Shown: piece by piece, positions 31,356 through 39,086 of the stretch
Numbering within the stretch: the first letter of the stretch is position 1
How the letters are laid out: every line of letters starts with the position of its first letter
NCBI RefSeq assembly: GCF_000224415.1
Contig: NZ_AFXQ01000011.1
Location: 45,870 to 109,869, forward strand
Direction: 5' to 3'
Length of the DNA: 64,000 nt
From: Citricoccus sp. CH26A
GTDB taxonomy: Bacteria > Actinomycetota > Actinomycetes > Actinomycetales > Micrococcaceae
Translations under genes and position numbers: made by a program
Notes under the pieces: model-generated
Told to the model about the DNA's origin: nothing
Databases searched by the model: none
Seen by the model: the letters and a program-made list of their open reading frames with translations, nothing else

Positions 31356-31847
31356 ATGACCTCGACGCTCTCGCTCTACCGGCGCCTCTCCGTCCTGCCG
31401 GGCGGCCGGCGGCTGTTCACCGCCGCGTTCTGTCGCCGTGCGCCGTACTTCGCCTCGGCGCACCTCGACGTGCAGGCCATGGCGACGCACTACGGGGAGG
31501 TGACGGTGCCGTTGCGGCGCTCGACGCAGAACCACATCGGCACCGTCCATGCGATCGCGGTCTGCAACGGCCTGGAGGCGGCGATGGGCCTGCTCGCCGA
31601 GGCCACCGTGCCTCCCGGGATGCGATGGCTGCCGAAGGGCATGGAGGTGGAGTACCTGGCCGCGGCGGACTCGGGGGTGACGTGCGTCGCCGAGAGCAGC
31701 ACGGCGGACTGGGACGGGGCCCCGGACGTGCCGGTGGCGGTGACGGCCACGAGGGAGGACGGCAGGGAGGTGGTGCGCGGGACCATCCGGCTGTGGGTCA
31801 CCCCGGTGCCGGGGGAATCGTCGGCGCGGAGGAGCGCCCGACGATGA
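31356..31847 (+). CDS. DUF4442 hotdog-fold protein, possible acyl-CoA thioesterase
   Basis: A 163-residue hotdog-fold protein. The DUF4442 signature STQNHIGTVHAIAVCNGLE lies at about residue 52-70, with the central helix that forms the active site in related thioesterases, followed by PPGMRWLPKGMEVEYLAAAD. Predicted leaderless from TAGTAT at 31344-31349. It is divergent from a crotonase and shares its control region, consistent with a role in acyl-CoA turnover. That role is inferred. Confidence 0.8.
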   Translation: MTSTLSLYRRLSVLPGGRRLFTAAFCRRAPYFASAHLDVQAMATHYGEVTVPLRRSTQNHIGTVHAIAVCNGLEAAMGLLAEATVPPGMRWLPKGMEVEYLAAADSGVTCVAESSTADWDGAPDVPVAVTATREDGREVVRGTIRLWVTPVPGESSARRSARR

Positions 31848-31859
31848 GGAGGAAGAGGG

Positions 31860-31932
31860 TGCCCCCGGCAGGATTCGAACCTGCGGCCTTCTGCTCCGGA
31901 GGCAGACGCTCTATCCCCTGAGCTACGGAGGC
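31860..31932 (-). tRNA. tRNA-Arg (anticodon CCG)
   Basis: A 73-nt cloverleaf on the minus strand. Acceptor arm GCCTCCG pairs with CGGGGGC, the D-arm reads AGCTCAGGGGATAGAGC, the anticodon stem-loop is TCTGC-CTCCGGA-GCAGA and the T-arm contains GCAGGTTCGAATCCTGC. Anticodon CCG reads codon CGG (Arg). Discriminator A; CCA is not encoded. It lies divergent from argS, whose product charges it. Confidence 0.95.
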
Positions 31933-32078
31933 GGGGGTCTCGCGGCCGGTGGGGCCGAACGGGACTTCACAACCCTATCGCATCCGGGGCCAACAGAAGA
32001 AATCGCGCCCGGTCGGGCGCTGTGCGCCCCGTCAGGTCACGCGGGTCGCCGGTTTCGCGGCGGCCGCCTGCGCGACAT

Positions 32079-32084
32079 TAGACT
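32079..32084 (+). promoter_or_regulatory. -10 box TAGACT, leaderless argS
   Basis: TAGACT ends 7 nt before the GTG at 32092, so transcription should begin at the start codon. It probably drives the long argS-lysA-hom-thrCB run. Confidence 0.6.
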
Positions 32085-32091
32085 GTCCCGG

Positions 32092-33747
32092 GTGACCCCC
32101 GAAGACCTTTCCACAGCCCTGGCCGCCTGCCTGCAGGACGCCGTCGACTCCGGCGAGATCGCCGTCGAGATCCCGGCGCAGGTGAAGGTCGAACGACCGA
32201 AGAACCGCGAGCACGGGGACTGGGCCACGAACGTCGCCATGCAGCTGGGCAAGAAGGCGGGCATGGCCCCCCGTGACCTCGCGGCCCTGCTCGTCCGGCG
32301 CCTGGAGCAGGTGCCTGGTGTCGCCGGCGTGGACATCGCCGGGCCGGGTTTCCTGAACATCACGCTGGACGCCGCCGCCGCCGGCGAGCTGGCCCGGACC
32401 ATCGTCGAGGCCGGTGCCGACTACGGCAGGAACTCGGCCCTGACCGGCCACGTGGTCAACATGGAGTTCGTCTCGGCGAACCCGACCGGGCCGCTGCACA
32501 TCGGCCACACCCGCTGGGCGGCCCTGGGCGATGCCATCGCCCGGTTGCTGCACGCCTCGGGGGCGGAGCTGACCGCCGAGTACTACATCAACGACGCCGG
32601 CAACCAGATGAACGTGTTCGCCCAGTCGGTCTACAACCGGCTGCACGGCCTGCCGGTCCCGGAGGGCGGCTACCCGGGGGAGTACATCCAGGACCTCGCC
32701 CACCAGGTCCTGTCCGACCACCCGGACATCCGGACGGTGAACGAGCAGGCGGCGCTGCCCATCATCCGCGAGTCCGCCTACCGGCACCAGATGCAGGACA
32801 TCCGCACCACCCTGGCCGACTTCGGCGTGCACTTCGACGTCTGGTTCTCCGAGAAGCAGTTGCACGAGTCCGGGGCGATCGAGAACGCGGTGGCCCGGTT
32901 GCGCGAGCTCGGCCACATCGAGGACCGTGACGGCGCCGTCTGGCTGCGCACCACCGACTTCGGCGACGACAAGGACCGCGTGCTCATCCGCGCCAACGGC
33001 GAGCCGACCTACTTCGCCGCCGACGCCGCCTACTACCTGTCCAAGAAGGACCGCGGCTTCACCGAGAAGATCTACCTGCTCGGTGCCGACCACCACGGGT
33101 ACGTGGGCCGGCTCAAGGCCATCGCCGCGTGCGCCGGGGATGATCCGGGCCGCAACATCGAGGTGCTGATCGGCCAGCTGATCTCCGTCAACGGGGCCAA
33201 GCTGTCCAAGCGCGCCGGCAACATCATCGAGCTCAAGGACCTGGTGTCCTGGCTCGGTGCCGATGCCCTGCGCTATTCGCTGGCCCGGTACCCCGCGGAC
33301 TCGCCGATCACCATCGACCCGGAGATCCTCACCTCCCGGACCAACGACAATCCGGTGTTCTACGTCCAGTACGCGCACGCCCGGACCCGGGGAGCGGCAC
33401 GCACGGCGGTGGCCGCCGGCGTCGACCGCTCCGCCTTCGACGCGTCCCTGCTGACCCACGCCACCGAGTCGGACCTGCTGGCCCGGCTCGGCGAATTCCC
33501 CTCGGTGGTCGCCCAGGCCGCCGAATTCCGCGAACCCCACCGGGTGGCACGCCACCTGGAGGTCATCGCCGGGGCCTACCACTCCTGGTACGGCGCCTGC
33601 CGCATCGTCCCGGTGACCTCCCGGGAGGGCACGCCCGGGGAGATCACGGACCTGAACCGCACCCGCCTGTGGCTGAACGAGGCCACCTCCCAGGTGCTCG
33701 CCAACGGACTGGGACTGCTGGGCGTCAGCGCCCCGGAGAGGATGTGA
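32092..33747 (+). CDS. argS: arginyl-tRNA synthetase
   Basis: A 551-residue class I aminoacyl-tRNA synthetase that charges tRNA-Arg. The N-terminal Add1 domain (1 to about 110) is followed by the HIGH motif in GPLHIGHTRWAALGD, the catalytic core with YYINDAGNQMNVFAQ, the KMSKS-equivalent KLSKRAGN and a C-terminal DALR anticodon-binding domain with FYVQYAHARTRG. The GTG start at 32092 follows a TAGACT box directly. Head of the argS-lysA-hom-thrC-thrB cluster, 8 nt before lysA. Confidence 0.96.
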   Translation: MTPEDLSTALAACLQDAVDSGEIAVEIPAQVKVERPKNREHGDWATNVAMQLGKKAGMAPRDLAALLVRRLEQVPGVAGVDIAGPGFLNITLDAAAAGELARTIVEAGADYGRNSALTGHVVNMEFVSANPTGPLHIGHTRWAALGDAIARLLHASGAELTAEYYINDAGNQMNVFAQSVYNRLHGLPVPEGGYPGEYIQDLAHQVLSDHPDIRTVNEQAALPIIRESAYRHQMQDIRTTLADFGVHFDVWFSEKQLHESGAIENAVARLRELGHIEDRDGAVWLRTTDFGDDKDRVLIRANGEPTYFAADAAYYLSKKDRGFTEKIYLLGADHHGYVGRLKAIAACAGDDPGRNIEVLIGQLISVNGAKLSKRAGNIIELKDLVSWLGADALRYSLARYPADSPITIDPEILTSRTNDNPVFYVQYAHARTRGAARTAVAAGVDRSAFDASLLTHATESDLLARLGEFPSVVAQAAEFREPHRVARHLEVIAGAYHSWYGACRIVPVTSREGTPGEITDLNRTRLWLNEATSQVLANGLGLLGVSAPERM

Positions 33748-33755
33748 GGACGCCG

Positions 33756-35246
33756 ATGCCGACCCCGACCGATCACGCGAACCCGGCCGCAGGACCCTCG
33801 CCGCTGGCGCCGGACTGGCTGGAGTACCCCCAGGACCCCAACGCCCTGGTCCCCAAGCTCTGGGCGGCCGGGGTGTCCCGCGACGACGACGGCGAGATCG
33901 CCGTGCAGGGCATTCCCGTCTCCCGGCTCGCCGCGGAGTTCGGCACCCCGTTGCTGGTCCTGGACGAGGAGGACTTCCGGTCCCGGGCACGGGCGTTCCG
34001 CGACGCCTTCGACGCGGCGTTCGCGGAACTCTGCGGGGGAGTGGACGTGTACTACGCCGGCAAGTCCTTCCTGTGCACCGCGGCCGCCCGGTGGGTCACC
34101 GAGGAGGGGTTGCGCCTGGACACCGCCTCCGGCGGTGAGCTGGCCATCGCGCTGCGCGCCGGGGTGGACCCGGCCCACATCGGCCTGCACGGCAACAACA
34201 AGTCCGATGCGGAACTGCGCCGTGCCCTGGACGCCGGCGTCGGGCGGATCGTCGTGGACTCCCTGGACGAGCTCGACCGGCTGGCCGCCCTGGCCGCCGA
34301 GGCCGGGGTGAGGGCGCCCGTGATGCTCCGGCTCACCCCGGGCGTGCACGCCCACACCCACGAGTTCATCGCCACCGCGCACGAGGACCAGAAGTTCGGC
34401 CTGTCGATGGCCGCCCCGGACGCCGGGCAGGGCAGCGGGACGGCCGGTTCTCCGGCGGCGGCCGCCGTGGCCCACGCCCTGGCGGCGGAGTCCATCGACC
34501 TGCTGGGCCTGCACTGCCACATCGGCTCCCAGATCTTCGAGGCCGAGGGCTTCGGGGTGGCGGCGGAGAAGCTGCTGGGCTTCCTGGCCGAGATCCGGGA
34601 CACCCACGGCGTGGAACTGGCCGAGCTGGACCTCGGGGGCGGGCACGGCATCGCCTACACCGCCGCGGACGATCCGCGCACGCCCGAGGACATCGCCACC
34701 ACCTTGGCCTCCGCCGTCCGGGCGGCCACCGAGCGCCTGGGGCTGGCCTGCCCGCGGATCTCGATCGAGCCGGGCCGGGCCATCTCCGGTCCCTCCACGT
34801 TCACCCTGTACGAGGCCGGCGTGCGCAAGACCGTGTCCGTGGACGCCCCGGACGCGGCGGGGGGCACGGGTGGGAGGACCCACCCCCGCCGGTACGTGTC
34901 CGTGGACGGCGGGATGAGCGACAACGCCCGCCCGGTGCTGTACGACTCCGACTATTCCGTGGCGCTGGCCTCGCGCACCTCGACCGAGCCCGCCGTGCTC
35001 TCCCGCGTGGTCGGCAAGCACTGCGAGTCCGGGGACATCGTGGTCCGGGACGCCTACCTGCCCGACGACGTCGCGCGCGGTGACCTGCTCGCGGTGCCCG
35101 CCACGGGTGCGTACTGCCACTCGCTGTCCAGCAATTACAACCAGCTCACGCGTCCGGCCATCGTGGCCGTCCGGGACGGGCAGGCCCGTGTCATCATCCG
35201 GCGGGAGACCGAAGAGGACCTCTTCGCCCGCGAGACCGGCCTCTGA
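33756..35246 (+). CDS. lysA: diaminopimelate decarboxylase
   Basis: A 496-residue fold-III PLP enzyme making lysine from meso-diaminopimelate. PLP lysine lies in VDVYYAGKSFLCTAAARW. Other family motifs are HCHIGSQIFE, LDLGGGHGIAY, ISIEPGRAISGPS and the active-site cysteine in GKHCESGDIVV. ATG 33756 follows GAGGA with 6-nt spacing; a GTG at 33744 overlapping the argS stop is possible but has no ribosome-binding site. The argS-lysA order is typical of actinobacteria. Confidence 0.95.
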   Translation: MPTPTDHANPAAGPSPLAPDWLEYPQDPNALVPKLWAAGVSRDDDGEIAVQGIPVSRLAAEFGTPLLVLDEEDFRSRARAFRDAFDAAFAELCGGVDVYYAGKSFLCTAAARWVTEEGLRLDTASGGELAIALRAGVDPAHIGLHGNNKSDAELRRALDAGVGRIVVDSLDELDRLAALAAEAGVRAPVMLRLTPGVHAHTHEFIATAHEDQKFGLSMAAPDAGQGSGTAGSPAAAAVAHALAAESIDLLGLHCHIGSQIFEAEGFGVAAEKLLGFLAEIRDTHGVELAELDLGGGHGIAYTAADDPRTPEDIATTLASAVRAATERLGLACPRISIEPGRAISGPSTFTLYEAGVRKTVSVDAPDAAGGTGGRTHPRRYVSVDGGMSDNARPVLYDSDYSVALASRTSTEPAVLSRVVGKHCESGDIVVRDAYLPDDVARGDLLAVPATGAYCHSLSSNYNQLTRPAIVAVRDGQARVIIRRETEEDLFARETGL

Positions 35247-35295
35247 CGCCCTCCCCGGACACCCCAGCACTTCATCCCAGACCCAACGGAGGACC

Positions 35296-36666
35296 ATGAC
35301 CGACACGATCCCGCCCCTGAAGATCGCGCTGCTCGGCGCCGGCACCGTCGGCTCCCAGGTGGCCCGCATCCTCACCGAGGACGCCCGGATGCTCGCGGCC
35401 CGCGTGGGCGCCGAGCTCGAACTGGTCGGGGTGTTCGTCCGCAACCCCGAGGGAGCGCGTGACTACCAGCTGCCCCGCGAGCTCTACACCTCGGACGCCG
35501 AGTCCCTCGTGGACTCCGCGGACATCGTCATCGAGTTGCTGGGCGGGATCGAACCGGCCAAGACGCTCATCGAGCGGGCCATCGCCAACGGCTCGGCCGT
35601 GATCACCGGGAACAAGGCGCTGCTGGCCCAGTGCGGCAGCCAGCTGTTCGCCGCGGCCGCCAAGGCCGGCACGCAACTGTCCTTCGAGGCCTCGGTGGGC
35701 GGGGCCATCCCGATCCTGCGGCCGCTGCGCGACTCCCTCTCCGGGGACCGCGTCAACCGGGTCATGGGCATCGTCAACGGCACCACGAACTACATCCTCG
35801 ACCAGATGGACACCACCGGTGCGTCCTTCGACGACGCCCTGGCCGAGGCGCAGCGGCTCGGCTACGCGGAGGCGGACCCGACGGCCGACGTCGAGGGCCT
35901 GGACGCCGCGGCCAAGGCCGCGATCCTGGCCAACCTGGCCTTCCACGCGTCGTTCTCCATGGACAAGGTCCACGCCGAGGGCATCACCCGGATCACCGCG
36001 GCTGACAACGAGGCCGCCGCCGAGGCCGGATACGTCATCAAGCTGCTCGCGATCGCCGAGCGCATCCGGTCCGAGGCCGGCGTCGACGGAGCCGTGCTGC
36101 GGGTGCATCCGACCCTGTTGCCGCGGGAGCACCCGCTGGCCGCCGTGCGCGGTGCCTACAACGCCGTGTTCGTGGAGGCCGACAACGCCGGTGAACTCAT
36201 GTTCTACGGGCCCGGTGCCGGGGGTGCTCCCACGGCCAGCGCGGTCATGGGGGACACCGTGTCCATCGCCCGCCGACTGGTCCGCGGCGGGCCCGGCCGC
36301 ACGCGCACCCCGAAGAGGGCCCTGGCGGCCCTGGACGTCGGAGAGGCCACCACGAGCTACATGATCGTGCTGCGCGTGGCCGACCGGCCCGGCGTGCTGG
36401 CCGCCATCGCCACGGTCGTGGCCGAGCACGGCGTGTCGATCGAGGCGATGCGGCAGGTGCCGCTGCCCGAGGACAGCGCCGTCTACGAGGTGCACGCCGC
36501 CGAGGGCGTGCCCGGTTCCCCGGGAGCGGAGGGGCCGGCCGAATCCCTGCTGCGGATCACCACCCACCGCGCCCGGGAACGGGCCCTGGCCTCCACCGTC
36601 ACCGCCATCAAGGAGCTGGACGCAGTGACCGACGTGGTCTCCGTCCTGCGCGTCGAAGGGAACTGA
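35296..36666 (+). CDS. hom: homoserine dehydrogenase
   Basis: A 456-residue enzyme reducing aspartate semialdehyde to homoserine, the branch towards threonine and methionine. The Rossmann motif is LLGAGTVGSQVA, the catalytic domain has VMGIVNGTTNYILDQM and GYAEADPTADVEGLDAAAK, and an ACT domain starts around residue 355 (IVLRVADRPGVLAAIATVVA), the usual site of threonine feedback inhibition. ATG 35296 with a strong GGAGGA Shine-Dalgarno. Confidence 0.96.
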   Translation: MTDTIPPLKIALLGAGTVGSQVARILTEDARMLAARVGAELELVGVFVRNPEGARDYQLPRELYTSDAESLVDSADIVIELLGGIEPAKTLIERAIANGSAVITGNKALLAQCGSQLFAAAAKAGTQLSFEASVGGAIPILRPLRDSLSGDRVNRVMGIVNGTTNYILDQMDTTGASFDDALAEAQRLGYAEADPTADVEGLDAAAKAAILANLAFHASFSMDKVHAEGITRITAADNEAAAEAGYVIKLLAIAERIRSEAGVDGAVLRVHPTLLPREHPLAAVRGAYNAVFVEADNAGELMFYGPGAGGAPTASAVMGDTVSIARRLVRGGPGRTRTPKRALAALDVGEATTSYMIVLRVADRPGVLAAIATVVAEHGVSIEAMRQVPLPEDSAVYEVHAAEGVPGSPGAEGPAESLLRITTHRARERALASTVTAIKELDAVTDVVSVLRVEGN

Positions 36667-36672
36667 ACACCA

Positions 36673-37785
36673 GTGGCACACCAATGGCGCGGAGTGATCC
36701 GCGAGTATGCAGACCGGCTGCCCGTCAGCGAGTCCACCCGGGTGGTGACCCTGGGCGAGGGCGGTACCCCGCTGATCGAGGCACCGGCCCTGTCCCGGCT
36801 CGTCGAGGGCGAGGTCTGGGTCAAGTTCGAGGGCATGAACCCCACGGGCTCCTTCAAGGACCGCGGCATGACCATGGCCATCACGGCCGCCGTGGAGCAG
36901 GGGGCGAAGGCCGTCGTCTGCGCCTCCACCGGCAACACCTCCGCCTCGGCCGCCGCCTACGCCACCCAGGCGGGACTGACCTGCGCGGTGCTGGTGCCGG
37001 AGGGCAAGATCGCCATGGGCAAGCTGTCCCAGGCGATCGCCCACGGGGCCACGCTGCTGCAGGTGGACGGGAACTTCGACAATTGCCTCGACGTGGCCCG
37101 CAAGCTCTCCGAGAACTACCCGGTGTTCCTGGTCAACTCCGTGAACCCCAACCGCATCGAGGGCCAGAAGACCGGTGCCTTCGAGGTGGTGGACGCCCTC
37201 GGCGACGCCCCCGACTACCACCTGCTGCCCGTGGGCAACGCGGGCAACATCACCGCCTACTGGAAGGGGTACCGCGAGTACTCCCAGCCGTACACCAACC
37301 CGCACCCCGGCGCCGCAGCCGGCGAGCTGCCGGCCGTGTCCACCAGGACGCCTGTGATGTGGGGCTTCCAGGCCGCCGGCGCCGCACCCATCGTGCTGGG
37401 CCATCCGGTCACGGACCCGGACACGCTGGCCACGGCGATCCGGATCGGCAACCCGGCCTCCTGGGAGCAGGCAGAGGCCGCCCGGGACGAGTCCGGGGGA
37501 CTGATCGACTCCGTGACCGACGAGGAGATCCTCGCCGCCCACCGCTGGCTGTCCGCCAAGGAGGGCGTCTTCGTGGAGCCCGCCTCGGCCGCCGGGGTGG
37601 CCGGGCTGATCAAGCACCACGGGCTCGGCAACGTGCCCACCGGCAAGCGCTGGGTCATCACGGTCACCGGTCACGGGCTGAAGGACCCCCAGTGGGCCCT
37701 GCGCAATGCCGACGGCTCGGACGTGGAGCCCCAGAGGGTGCCCTTCGACGTCGTGGCGGTGGCCGAGGCGCTGGGGCTGTCGTGA
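36673..37785 (+). CDS. thrC: threonine synthase
   Basis: A 370-residue PLP enzyme that turns O-phosphohomoserine into threonine. The PLP lysine is in [15 protein letters not shown] and the phosphate-binding loop in [10 protein letters not shown]. The start GTG 36673 gives [18 protein letters not shown]. It lies 6 nt after hom and its stop overlaps the thrB start (TGATG), so hom, thrC and thrB are one translational unit. Confidence 0.95.
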   Translation: MAHQWRGVIREYADRLPVSESTRVVTLGEGGTPLIEAPALSRLVEGEVWVKFEGMNPTGSFKDRGMTMAITAAVEQGAKAVVCASTGNTSASAAAYATQAGLTCAVLVPEGKIAMGKLSQAIAHGATLLQVDGNFDNCLDVARKLSENYPVFLVNSVNPNRIEGQKTGAFEVVDALGDAPDYHLLPVGNAGNITAYWKGYREYSQPYTNPHPGAAAGELPAVSTRTPVMWGFQAAGAAPIVLGHPVTDPDTLATAIRIGNPASWEQAEAARDESGGLIDSVTDEEILAAHRWLSAKEGVFVEPASAAGVAGLIKHHGLGNVPTGKRWVITVTGHGLKDPQWALRNADGSDVEPQRVPFDVVAVAEALGLS

Positions 37786-38789
37786 TGCCCGCCGCCGAGC
37801 CACGGACCACGCCACCGGCCACCGGGTCCCGGGCACTGCGGACCGTGCCCGTCGGGATCACGGTGCGCGTCTCCGTCCCGGCGACGTCGGCGAACCTCGG
37901 GCCGGGCTTCGACTCGATGGGCCTGGCCCTGGACCTGCGTGACGAGGTCGTCATCACCACGGTGGCCGAGGGGTTCTCCGCCGTCGTGGAGGGAGAGGGC
38001 TCCGGTTCCGTGCCCACGGACGGCACCCACCTGGTGATCGCCACCCTGCGCGAGTACCTCGCCGAGCGCGGCTGGGAGGTCCCGGGGATCGAGCTGGTGG
38101 CCACCAACCGGATCCCGCACGGGCGGGGACTGGGGTCCTCCGCGGCCGCCCACGCCACCGCGGTGCTGGCCGCCGACGCACTGCTGCCCGAGTCCGAGCG
38201 GGCCTCGGCGGAGGGGCTGCTGGACGCCTCGGCGGGCCTGGAGGGCCACCCGGACAACGTCGCCCCGGCGCTGACCGGCGGTTTCGCGGTCTCCTGGGGT
38301 GAGGTCGGCGGTTACCAGTCCGTGCGGATGGCCGTCCATCCGGACGTGGTGCCCGTGGTCGCGATCCCCGAGGAGCCGCTGAGCACGGAGACGGCCCGCG
38401 GGCTGCTGCCGCCGCAGGTCCCGCACCACGTGGCCGCGGCGAACGCGGGCCGGGCCGCCCTGCTGGTCCACGCCCTGACCGCGGACCCGTCCCGGTTGCT
38501 CCCGGCCACCCAGGACTGGCTGCACCAGGACTACCGCGAGCCGGCCATGCCAGAGTCCGTCGGGCTGGTCCGTGCGCTGCGCGCCGAGGGCCTGGCCGCC
38601 GTCGTGTCCGGTGCCGGGCCGACGGTGATGGTGCTGGCCCCCGACCAGGCGAGCGCCGAGCGGGCCCGCGGGACCATGGAGTCCGCCCTCAGCGGATCGG
38701 CGCAGGGGTGGCGTGTGCGCATTCTCCCGGTGGACTCGGCGGGTGCTAAGGTGGAATCACACCACACAGGCCATCCCCCTCGGGGCTGA
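37785..38789 (+). CDS. thrB: homoserine kinase
   Basis: A 334-residue GHMP-family kinase that phosphorylates homoserine. Motif 1 is VPATSANLGPGFDSMGLAL, the ATP-binding loop is PHGRGLGSSAAAHATAV and motif 3 is VSGAGPTVMVLAP. ATG 37785 overlaps the thrC stop by 1 nt. The -10 box of the rho promoter lies within its last 45 nt. Confidence 0.95.
   Translation: MPAAEPRTTPPATGSRALRTVPVGITVRVSVPATSANLGPGFDSMGLALDLRDEVVITTVAEGFSAVVEGEGSGSVPTDGTHLVIATLREYLAERGWEVPGIELVATNRIPHGRGLGSSAAAHATAVLAADALLPESERASAEGLLDASAGLEGHPDNVAPALTGGFAVSWGEVGGYQSVRMAVHPDVVPVVAIPEEPLSTETARGLLPPQVPHHVAAANAGRAALLVHALTADPSRLLPATQDWLHQDYREPAMPESVGLVRALRAEGLAAVVSGAGPTVMVLAPDQASAERARGTMESALSGSAQGWRVRILPVDSAGAKVESHHTGHPPRG
38747..38752 (+). 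promoter_or_regulatory. rho promoter -10 box TAAGGT (extended TGC)
   Basis: TGCTAAGGT lies inside the 3' end of thrB. It would give rho a leader of roughly 325 nt. Confidence 0.5.
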
Positions 38790-39086
38790 AGCCGGCCGGA
38801 CCCCGTTTCTACGTGGAGCCGGTGGACGGTGTGGATCCAGGCACCGAGCGGACCGAAGGCGGTCCTGCTGGGCCCCGGCCTGTCACGGCACCCTGGATCG
38901 CCCCTCCCGGACCGTCTGCGGTCCGGTCGGCGCCATCCGGCGCCACGTCCATCGGCCGTCATTCCGGCCGGCGGACTCGAATCCCGGTCTTCAGCCCCTG
39001 GTTCTCCAGTGTTCACGGGGCGGCCGGAGCACACGTAGCGGGATCCCTCCAGTCGGATCCCGCCTGACGAGGGAGAAGGAACCTTC
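38790..39086 (+). promoter_or_regulatory. rho: long structured rho 5' leader
   Basis: The 297-nt gap before rho has no gene. It holds several hairpins: CGGACCG/CGGTCCG (about 38907-38924), GGCGCC/GGCGCC (about 38930-38946) and CGGGATCC/GGATCCCG at 39039-39062, 24 nt before the GTG. Rho autoregulates through its leader in many bacteria, so this is the likely control region. The structures are seen; the mechanism is inferred. Confidence 0.45.

Noticed and set aside
31860..31932. tRNA gene as an integration site for a mobile element
   Set aside because: No integrase, no repeated tRNA 3' end and no composition change nearby.
35272..37836. 854-codon open frame on the minus strand
   Set aside because: Antisense to hom, thrC and thrB, which are unambiguous; composition is typical of a shadow frame.
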